Assembly: GCA_948567375.1 (NCBI GenBank)
Contig: OX419761.1
Coordinates: forward strand, 14,546,243-14,610,242
Length of the DNA stretch: 64,000 nucleotides
Direction: 5' to 3'
DNA from: Lunularia cruciata
Lineage: Eukaryota > Streptophyta > Marchantiopsida > Lunulariales > Lunulariaceae
Shown: piece after piece, positions 55,481-64,000 of the stretch
How positions within the stretch are numbered: position 1 is the first letter of the stretch
How the letters are laid out: each line of letters begins with the position of its first letter
Notes under the pieces: generated by a model
Seen by the model: the letters and a program-made list of their open reading frames with translations, nothing else
Database searches by the model: none
Told to the model about the DNA's origin: nothing
Translations under genes and position numbers: made by a program

Positions 55481-56190
55481 ATATTTTTCAAGAGGATGAC
55501 AAAATGCCCACCCTTGGGAGATATGATGGAGAAGCTGGACCTTCTAGTCCTAGGAATAGTATGGCAAAGGGTCAGGAGATGAAAATATCTTGTCTATTTG
55601 AACATATAAGAGAAGTGGAACTAAGAAAAGAAGGAGTTCTTTGTGCAGAAGAAGTGCTTGAGGTAGAAGATATTGCCTCCTGCTATGACAAGGAAGGACA
55701 TCATTCCAAAGTTGGACTCTGGGGAGAAGAAGAAAAAAAAGGGTATAATGATCCTACTCATCACATGGTGGTGATCTCACTCATGAAGAACTTCAAATCA
55801 ACAAGGAAAATTTATGTCGACAATGGGCAGGCCATCTTCTTCCAGCTGCTGCACAAAGGAAACCCCTGTGGACTGGGGCAAATATGTTTTATCATTGCTC
55901 AGAAGATGATGGAGTAGCTCTAAATGCATGGAGAAAACACTTTCCTCTCTCCATTTGTCTTGCATTTTTACATTGCGATGCAGCTATTGAAGAAGGAGAA
56001 TCTAACACTCTTTCCAATGCATTACTACCCGGTGGGCTACCATCAGGACCAATCCAGACATGTGGTTGAGACCATGAAGTACAAGGAGGCTTCTTGCATT
56101 ACCAAAAGATTGGGAAATGGGCCCCAATAGACAACGTTGAGGGAGAAAACATGAGCAAAAAAAGGTCAATTGCAACACCAGCCCAATCAA
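55481..56190 (+). pseudogene. Gag-like protein of subfamily C, copy g5
   Basis: Frame 55504-55917 begins MPTLGRYDGEAGPSSPRNSM and runs to HMVVISLMKNFKS, YVDNGQAIFFQLLHKGNP, FIIAQKMME. After a stop another frame (55924-56130) continues MHGENTFLSPFVLHFYIAMQ, LLKKENLTLFPMHYYPVGYH, QDQSRHVVETMKYKEA. IFFQLLHKG and PFVLHFYIAM correspond to IFF-KMYKG and PFAIHFYMG of subfamily A. The last block recurs at 59480-59570. Confidence 0.55.
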
Positions 56191-59150
56191 GAAAGTGGCA
56201 GCACCCTAATCCTCAAATTTTTAATTCTTCCAACAAGGAGAATCCATGATCCACAGGTGTGTTGTGGTTGGGAAGCAAGAATGAGAGTGAATATCACACA
56301 CGAAAACTTCCCCATGTCAAAAAACCCCAAGCAAGTGGGGAGAGAGAATTGTCCCCATTGAACAAGGAAGCATCCCTAGCATGGGAGACTTCCTTCTCCT
56401 TCATTGATGTGTTCTCCAAAGAAGTAGTCGAGATAGAGCAAGGTGTGGATGTGAAATCTACCCTTTTTGCTGTGGTGGTACAAAAAATATCGGACTAGCC
56501 CACCACCAAGAGAGAAGAAGAAATTACCGTGGATGAGGAGGAGCATGTTTTGATATCCCAGTTTCAACTCAAGAAGACTCCTCCTCCAACACCAAAAGTT
56601 GAGACAATGCGGAGCTCACCAGTGGTGCCTTCCAAAGGGCAATGGGTGGTGACTCCACCCCATGTACCTATATTTGAGGACATCTAGATGACACCCTGAG
56701 AATCGCATAAAAGGAGGTTCTCAAGTGCAAAGAAGGAGAAAGGTTTAAGGAGACAACTCTTCTTAGACTTGGACAAAGTGATTGCAGCATCAATAGCTAT
56801 TGCTAAAACCATAGCATCATCTGAAGTATCAAGGTGGGGAAGAGGTCAGCAAGGGAGAAGGGAATGTTGAGTTCTCCACCAAGACCTCATAAGGACCACA
56901 GCTCAATGGCCATGACATTTGTTCATGACCACTCCCAAAACCTGGAAGTGGTACCGATACCACAACAAGAAGGGATGAGGGCCATCCCACCCCACCATCC
57001 TATGAGGAGCCAAGAATGTGAAGCTATCTTGTGAATTACCCACCCCTCTTAACATGTGTTGTTCACATGCACGGGAAAATACTGAAGGCCATGAAAGATC
57101 AGCTGCCTGAATATCAAGAAATAGACCCTACCATGATGGATTAAAGGTGCTTGATATAGTTCTTACACTATCAAATCCAAAAGGCCGTTAGGGAGAAGTT
57201 GGGAGCAGAGAAAGAGTTAACCAAGGTTCACGCTAGTATTGTGCACCCAAAGATGCAGCTATCTGAGCTCTGGGGACATTTTCAATACCTAGCTTGGGAG
57301 ATGGACCAGCTAGTAGCTCATGATGTCATGTTGTGTGGAAGGAGTTCCATGGTCATGAGAGGAAGAAGTTGTGAGCATGAGTAAACTTCAGCAAATCAGA
57401 CCAGACAAGGAGAAATGGTCCTGAGTGCCAACTTGTCATGAGGATGCAAGCTTGAGGAGGCTTTTGTAGAAAAGGACATGGAGCTACAAAGAGCTAGAGA
57501 GGAGCGGGATGTATTGTGTTCAAATCAAAAAGGTGTGGAAGAAGGACAGTGACACCTTGTTGAACCTATACAAAATGGAGCTGCACCAAGTTGAAGGCCA
57601 AACTTGTTGTGATGAAGGTTGGAACAGCCCAACACAAACAATCATTCAAAGTGTACAAGGTGGCCTAGGATAAGAAGCTAAACATGATGAAGAAGGAAAT
57701 ATTAGGGATACAATAGCAAAAGCCTGGATTTCAACATACTAACACTTAACAATTGGTCCAAGCATTGTGTTGAGGAGATGAAGAGGAAACGTGAGAAGCA
57801 ATTGAGTGCTAAGGAAGAGGAGCTGGCATCCCCCCAGTGGGAACTAAAGGTTCTCCGTAGGCAAAGGACCAAAGACAAACATGCGCTTAACAAAGAAGTG
57901 GAGAAGGCTTGGATGTGCATTGAAGAACTGACCACAATTCTCAGTGGCCACAAAGACCATGAGCAGATCCTCCATGTGCAGACATGCAGGAGGTAGACAT
58001 GGGGTGCAATCCATCCAGGATAACCTGGATGAGGAGTGAATGTGAGTGATCATTGTAGTGAAGGACACCAGAACCAGCTGAAATTTCTAACATAAGTTCA
58101 GTCATGCAAAGCTCTTGGAGTTGAAGTTGCCCTAAGAACATGCCCATAGGGACAAAGAAGTATTCATTGGAGCAATTGGCCAAGTTGGATGAGAAGCTAC
58201 AAAATCACATCAATGACTGTAATAGCCCACTTGATGTTAGGTGGATTTTCTATAAAAGAAGTTTTTGTTTTCTCCAATAGTGTAATCATCTTGAGTAGGA
58301 TGATACTTGACGATATAAACTGTAGCTTATATCCTAGTTGCCACAAAAAGTTTCTAAAGAGTCACCTGAAGAGGGGAGCAAATGTTTGAGCAAATGTTTG
58401 TGGTACCACAAACAAAAGTTTGGGTGACATGTTGGAGGCCATTGTCAGTCAATAATGCTTGAACTTCTTGCTTAATGAGGAATTGACACATGAGATAAAG
58501 AACTAGTTTTAGTCTCCATCAATCCTTGCAACACTTCACACATGCACTGATCATGATGCTTCACCAAAAATGCCCGCCAAAATCTCAAACAGATTGATTA
58601 AAGTGCTTAAATGCAATACCTCACCAAGAGGTAAGGTTCAATTGAGTTGAATCTTACCTCCTATCAATCAATGCTTTACTCATTCTTAGAGCATTTAGGG
58701 TTGTGTGAGTGGGAACATTTTAGGAGCAAGAAGAGCTTTGAGCAATTCAAGAGATTTTGAACAAGGGTGATAGGGATTAAGAACACAAAGTGAGAATAAG
58801 GGTCAAGGTGCACTTTCATATCATGATGTCTCCCACAAAGAAGAAGATGTGCATTGAATTGCAATCACCTAGAGTAGAGGAGTGGGTGCATTAGTGCTAT
58901 ATAGAGTACTTGAATTTGACACATTTATGCTTTCTATTGTGGATTTGGGATTTTGCATGCCTCCTAATAGTAGTAGAGATTAAGGAGAAGAAGAACTCAA
59001 ACTTCTCCAACTTGAGAGGAAACATGTTTACATAGACTGAGGAGCGCTTGCAAAAAGTGCACACGTCCAATTCATCATTAGGAGCAATGCAACTTAATCA
59101 AGACTTGTCTTAAGAAGAGAAATGATAAGGGAGTTCAAGTCCTTGTTCAA
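56191..59150 (+). other. Degenerate Lys/Glu-rich tail of subfamily C element, no intact gene
   Basis: About 3 kb of broken plus-strand frames rich in K, E, Q and P (for example 56259-56498, 56834-57034, 57199-57384, 57778-57996), consistent with a former coiled-coil protein. 58220-58440 includes a 12-bp direct repeat (AGCAAATGTTTG twice at 58377-58400). No protease, integrase or RT signature was seen on either strand. Confidence 0.45.
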
Positions 59151-59830
59151 ACACAAGAAGATGGGGAATGGTTAGACGTATAGGGATATGATGACCTTGC
59201 TCAATTCACCATAGTAACCTTGATTATGAAGTTGTTCAAATCCTCAAGGACAACATACATGAAAAATAAGTAAACAACTTTCTTCCAACAGGTACATGAA
59301 GCAAAAAACCACAGATTAAGAGAGGATGTTCTATCATCAAACCAAAGAACTTATGGAGCAGTTGCAAACAACAGAAAGAACTTCTTTCTCTTACCATTCA
59401 TGCTGCATTTTTATATCAAAATGAGACTACTACAGAAGTAGAAGAGGAAGCTCTTCCACATTCCTATCTCTTAGGATATCATCAGCACCAACCAAAATAT
59501 GAAAGAGAGATTAAGAAGTACAAGGATGCCTTCATCAAATACAAGACGATAGGTGAGTGGGTATCCATAGACAAGGATGCTAGGAAAGGAACCAGCAAAC
59601 TAAAGGTGTTTGTGACTTTGCCAAGGACTGGGAAGAGACACAAACTGAATCCTCAAGTGGTGGAGTCTTTGGAGGAGGAGGCTTCCCAGGCCAATGATGA
59701 ACTGCAATGGGGAATTGGTGGGAGACCTGAGCAAGATTCACAAGGTGCCCTAGTGAAGCGATAGTGCTCAAAGATAAAGAGAGGGAACTTTTGTACATTG
59801 TGGAATTAGCACCCCCATAGCAAGAGAAAT
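59151..59830 (+). pseudogene. Gag-like protein of subfamily C, copy g6
   Basis: Broken frames give LLLTIHAAFLYQNET-like remnants of PF--HFYI-M, then a readable stretch at about 59450-59760: SYLLGYHQHQPKYEREIKKY, KDAFIKYKTIGEWVSIDKDA. The block GYHQ-Q-----E-KKYKDA---YK-IG-W matches g5 at 56030-56120, extending the conserved region C-terminally. Confidence 0.5.
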
Positions 59831-59879
59831 CCTTCTCCATGATAGAGGTATCTTGATAGAGGATAAGCTCCAGACACCA

Positions 59880-60600
59880 ATTTGAATGCAATGCTAGCAA
59901 GTTCAAGGACAACAACTCAAAATCAAGAATTGTTATTCACATTCTGAGGAGGACTGTTAGAATTTTGCCCAATGCACATACTAAAACCCAGACCATTGGG
60001 ACGAGTGATTGCTTGCATGTGCAAGTACTACTCAGCATTGAATGAGTGACAAGGAAGAAGGATGACCCAACCACTTTATAGCCAAAGAATTTCTGAAAAC
60101 TTTGCCTATGTAACAAAGTGGGGAATAGACTCATTTACACTCTTGCATGGCAAGTGATAACTAAGCATAATCAATCTTCAATTCAATCCTTTGCTGTTGA
60201 TTTTTCTAGTCGTTGAAGCCAAACCAACCTTTGCTTTTGATCCTTAGTCTTTGAGAGATGGAGTTTATTCAAAATGAGGAAGCCCCCCTCACCAACCAAA
60301 GCTATCCTTTCAAGCCCAACAATGAATGCTTGGGCAGTGTACTATAGGAGAGAGTTGATTCTGAGCAAGCATATGGGATTTTGCTTTGGGATTGGGATGC
60401 AAACAACTTAGAGATAATCCATGAAACAATGAGCCAAAAGGAGATAAGTAGTGAGGACTTGAGAGGAACCCCATGGGCTGGATAAAGGGGAATTGGAGGA
60501 ATGTCATTGGTCCAGATGTAGGCCCAATTGAAGCAATAACAGAAGAAACCAAGTTCTATGATTGAGAGGTGACCCAAGATGTCAAAGGCACCTTTGGGGA
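59880..60600 (+). mobile_element. Pre-LTR end and LTR/leader-like repeat, copy L3
   Basis: TTTGAATGCAATGCTAGCAA leads into the purine tract CTGAGGAGGAC (59944-59953) and TGTTAGAATTTTGCCCAATG from 59954. The leader then follows L1 and L2 (ACTTTGCCTATG-AACAAAGTGGGGAAT, CAACAATGAATGCTTGG, CCCATGGGCTGGA) and runs directly into the gag-like copy g7. Confidence 0.55.
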
Positions 60601-60990
60601 ACCTTGCAACTGCAACAATGGTTGGCTGTAAGGACCAAGCTCAACAAGTAATTTCATAAGTCATTTTGAAGTTTTTTCATCACAAACAAACAACTTACTT
60701 AGCAAATACCAAAACCATCTTCTTTAACAAGATGTACAAAGGTGAGCTTGTGAATTGGGCTTGCATATTCTACTTCTACGTCCAAACCCTTCACCAAGAC
60801 TTCTTGGATGAGAGAGGAGCCACTTACCAGCCTCATTTGCTATCCATTTCTACAAGGGTCTCAAGTCATTAGCCAAGGTGAAGTGCATGACATTTCCAAG
60901 CCATTATCATGTTGCAGACTACTTTGCTTAGTCGCCCAAGGGAAAGTTGATGATCAAGAAATATTGGGAGGTGGATGCAAAATCTGCCTA
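60601..60990 (+). pseudogene. Gag-like protein of subfamily A, copy g7
   Basis: Frame 60666-60872 reads FFHHKQTTYLANTKTIFFNK, MYKGELVNWACIFYFYVQTL, HQDFLDERGATYQPH. A frameshift then breaks the HFY-G block. It is very close to g1 (7632-7844). Confidence 0.55.
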
Positions 60991-61624
60991 AAGAAGCAAG
61001 TTCATGCCTATGGATGAAGAAGTGGTGAGTACCAAGTTGAAAGGAAAACAAGCACCGGCAACCCAAGCAACCACACCAACAAAGAAGTGGGCAAAGAAGA
61101 ACACTTCAGTCATCAAAGTGACTTCTAATATTAAAAAAATTTAAACTGGTACGGAGACCGAGGAGGAAGAAGAATGGGCTGTCATTTTCTAGTCCAAGGG
61201 AAGGACCATGAAGAAGAAAAAAATTACATAGATGCTTAGTGTGCCCTCAAACTCTCCTTAATCAAAAAGAACATGAAGAAGCAAGAGATGATGGTGACAA
61301 GGTAGATGAAGTGTAGAAGGAGGTGACCAAAATAGAGCCCAAACTCCCAAGCCCCACTCCTTGATCTCCATCTTTGGTAAATAAGGAGAAGCACTCAGAG
61401 GAAGGAGAGGAACTTCAGCCCAAAGTCCCAAATGTCATTTGGTCCAAAGATAAAGATGAGGCCAAAGTAGTATAAGGTACACCTGAGGATGCACAAGCAA
61501 ATTTAAACAAGAAAGGCCCAAGCAAGTATGCTCTAGAAGAAAGTGACATGGAGTGAAGATTGCTACAAGGAGGACAGAAAGAAGGCAATCTCCTACAAGA
61601 AATGTTTGAAGAGACAAAACAAAT
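60991..61624 (+). other. Lys/Glu-rich tail of element carrying g7
   Basis: Same composition and order as 7850-8560 and 10830-11560 (AAGCACC, AAAGAAG, GAAGAAGA-TGG, then GAGGATGCACAAG-A-ATTTA--CA(A)GAA(A)GGCC). No intact frame. Confidence 0.45.
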
Positions 61625-62130
61625 TTGATAAGAAAACCTATAGATAAGTGCAATCTTTGAGTTGGGACTCCAAAGCCAACAACTTAAATGAGAGAGTCTG
61701 GTTTGGAGGAACACCTTGAGGAAGAATGCAAAAAATTGACTTGCAACCAAAGGGTGCTCAAAGGCAAATGGTTCCCAAGGGTAGCAAGTAATTTGGCCTG
61801 GAAGGTATTTGTATAGAATGTCATTTAGCCCAAATAGCTCTTTTCTTGTCTATTGAATCTCAACCAAATGAGCTTGCCTTGTTGCATTTCTTTCCAAACC
61901 AACCACATGGCAAGCACCATATACCCATTTGAACGCATTGCTAACAAAGTCCACAACAACCATTCCAAATCAAGAAGCATGTTTTTCATTTTGAGGAGTA
62001 CTATTAGCATTTGGCCCAATGTACGCATCAAAACTCAAAAAATTGGGGGAGAATGATGATTCATGTGTGTGAGTAATACTTGACATTGAAGATGTGACAA
62101 GGAATAAGGAGCACCTAACCATTCTTTGGT
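61625..62130 (+). mobile_element. 3' pre-LTR block and LTR start, copy L4
   Basis: It aligns with 2937-3430 and 8810-9300: AAACCTATAGATAAGTGCA, GAGAGTCTG, AAAGGGTGCTCAAAGGCAAA, GGCAAGCACCAT, and the purine word GAGGAGTAC before TATTAGCATTTGGCCC. Confidence 0.5.
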
Positions 62131-62229
62131 GGAATTGTTCCTTCAATCAGCAGATAGTCAGTTACAAAAAGAGTTGGATGTCTTACTAGAAGATGGATCA
62201 AAGGATAATGGATTGACATCTGATTTGGA

Positions 62230-62595
62230 GTGTCTGAAGTGGTGAGTATTCTTGCCAAGCAAGAATACCATAGAGGGAAAGTGGTGGTAAGACCGGAAGC
62301 CATACCACCGATGGTTGCAAGAGCTTCAAGGCAACTAGTGATACCTATTACCATAGCACCAATGGTTCTTAATCCAATTGTCACCACTCTATTAGAAAAA
62401 ACCACCATTAATGATTTGGTGAAAGGAATAAGAGATTTGCAAATCAAATTGGTGAGATTGGAGGAGAAAGGGACCAATTTTGAAACAAGAATGGTGACAA
62501 AGCAAGCTACGTACAAAGGTGCATCTAGTGTGATGGAACCAAACGGACCTAGAAGGAGTGTGGTGACTTTTCTAATATTATTCAATAAGGAGTGA
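62230..62595 (+). pseudogene. Ty3/gypsy-type gag fragment
   Basis: A 121-residue frame with PPMVARASRQLVIPITIAPM, then TINDLVKGIRDLQIKLVRLE, EKGTNFETRM. The I(N/D)DL-KGI-DL-IKLARLE block resembles a segment seen in gag proteins of plant Ty3/gypsy elements. Neither protease nor RT follows before 62690, where a copy of the g2-type leader begins. Confidence 0.4.
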
Positions 62596-62689
62596 TTTTC
62601 TAGAAAGATGGGAAAATTGCATTGAAAGACACAAGAGAAATCTTGAAAACCAATTTTGGGAAAGGAGGAATGCGGAAGATATTGGAGGA

Positions 62690-63235
62690 TTTCAAATTTT
62701 TAAGCCTAATTTAGATCTTCAAAATTGGCTCTAAAGTTTTAGGGTTTTTTTTGGCCTCTACCCTATTAGTGAAAGTACTTTTTTGGTGACATCTCCACTT
62801 GATCTACTTAGATTAGCATATAAAACATTCCTCAAGATATTACCAAGCTAACTTCCACTTCTATATAAAGTGTGTAGCTAATGGTATTACAATAGGCCTA
62901 GCAAGAGCAATGACCATTGTACAGCAAGTTCTATGATTGAGAGTTGACCCAGGAGATCAAAGACACCCTTGTTGAATCTTGCAACCACAAAAATGGTTGG
63001 TGAGTTCTCAATTAGAAGGACCCACCTCAACTAGCAATAGTAGAAGCAATTATAAGTTGTTTTGTCAGAAAGAGGCCACTTAACAAATACCCAAGCCATC
63101 TTCTTTCATAAGATGCACAAAGGGGAGCCTATAAATTAGGCTTGTACGTTCTACTTATAGGCTCTAACTCCTCATCATGATTTCTCAAATTAGAGAGGAG
63201 CATTTTTGCAATTCATTCATACACGGTGTCTTGTT
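62690..63235 (+). pseudogene. Gag-like protein of subfamily A, copy g8, with leader
   Basis: It is collinear with 10191-10750 (CAAAATTGGCTCT, TATATAAA-TG, GACCCA-GAGATCAAAGA, ATGGTTGGTG-GTTCTCAATTA). The gag-like part is in pieces around 63080-63220 (IFFHKMHKGEPIN, then EERS, FAIHSYTVSC). Confidence 0.5.
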
Positions 63236-64000
63236 GTGACTTGCATAGTCCATGAAAAAGTAAATTAACGTGGCTTATCTCCACATTAGTGCAGTAGGTT
63301 GTATGATGTATCCCACAATTGAGATGTTACCATATGAGTAATCTATGTACATGTATGTGATTGGCCATATGGATTACAATCATATCCTTTTGAAGGACTC
63401 TGATGTATATATGTGGTGGAGAGTTGAGAGAGAGTGGGTGTTCTAATAAGAGGAGTCTTGAGCGGGAGGAGGACGTTGAGAGAGAGAGAATTGTAGTGGA
63501 GTGTGCAGATTGGGGGCATCAACAAGAGAAATTGAGTAGGAGATGTCCCATGCTCTCAATCTGCCACTCCCATATCCTTTTCTCATCAGGTTTTAGATTC
63601 TACACCACGACGGCTTATGAGTCTAGATGGTGATACATTTTGGTCAGCATTCATGGAATCAATGATTGGAAACTTGGATCCTATCATCCTTCTAGTGCTT
63701 GCTTATGAAAAAATATCTGGGATTAGCAATCTATGTGCTCTTATAGATGAAGAACAATTGAATTTTGCTCATGAGCTTCAAGGTGGATTTGTGGGTCCAT
63801 TTGGTCCATTTGTCAAAATGTGAAGAGACTAAATGAATAAACTTGCAAGCCATTGGGTCCCAAGAGAACTCTGGAGTTTTTCAACCATCAAAGTAGTTCA
63901 AAGAGTGAATTTGAGGAGTAAAGACCACGGTTGGAGAGATGAGCTAACATGCTACAATTTGAAGACAAAAAGTAGATGATTTGAGCAAATTAAATGAGGG
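63236..64000. other. Unassigned right edge
   Basis: A GA-rich stretch at 63415-63530 and two short frames (63403-63633 and 63617-63823). The second contains FWSAFMESMIGNLDPIILLV but matches no family I recognise. The sequence may be part of another element that continues past the window. Confidence 0.3.

Noticed and set aside
62115-62585. 156-residue minus-strand frame
   Set aside because: Antisense to the better-supported gypsy-type gag fragment at 62230-62595.

Overview
The window looks like nuclear DNA of a land plant. Evidence: GT-AG introns of 120-400 bp, the plant-type histidine-biosynthesis enzyme HISN4 (cyclase half), early-nodulin-like phytocyanins, a CYP85-clan-type P450, NDR1/HIN1-like (LEA-2) remnants, an NLR-style leucine-rich-repeat tail, and Ty1/copia elements primed by TGGTATCAGAGC. 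The LRR style and the unfamiliar gag-like repeats would fit a non-seed plant such as a bryophyte, but this is only an inference. No CRISPR array, operon, rRNA or intact tRNA gene was seen.

Layout. 1-1214: 3' end of an LRR gene with its last 122 bp duplicated in tandem. 1230-3430: degenerate copia pieces (minus strand) and a retroelement 3' end carrying a 25-nt G run. 3459-5962: cyclase half of HISN4 in eight exons; the N-terminal half and the glutaminase domain are absent and the first recognisable exon holds an in-frame TAA. 6985-16335: a block of degenerate LTR-element-like sequence with a gag-like domain but no visible polymerase. 16545-36290 (unit R1) and 42366-54285 (unit R2): a roughly 12-kb segmental duplication. 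Each unit holds, in order, AT-rich non-coding DNA, a TIR-bounded element with a 151-bp tandem array, a foldback MITE, two tandem early-nodulin-like genes (copies a and b), and a P450 5' exon on the minus strand. R1 is also interrupted by a 5.5-kb copia element and a 1.8-kb insertion. 36290-42366: spacer between the units, with a tRNA-like SINE head and at least two broken LEA-2 genes. 54160-63235: a second block of the gag-like family.

The best candidates for working genes are the LRR gene (running in from the left) and the two 'a' copies of the early-nodulin-like gene (24599-25972 and 46821-48205), although their last intron does not close in phase by simple GT-AG splicing. Everything else recognisable is truncated, frameshifted or mobile.

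The most unusual content is (i) the gag-like family, seen at least eight times with no protease, integrase or reverse transcriptase beside it, (ii) the two-level duplication, in which 'a' and 'b' gene copies resemble each other within a unit more than they resemble their counterparts across units, and (iii) an 83-bp near-perfect hairpin at 15710-15792. All alignments were made by eye; no database search or folding program was run.
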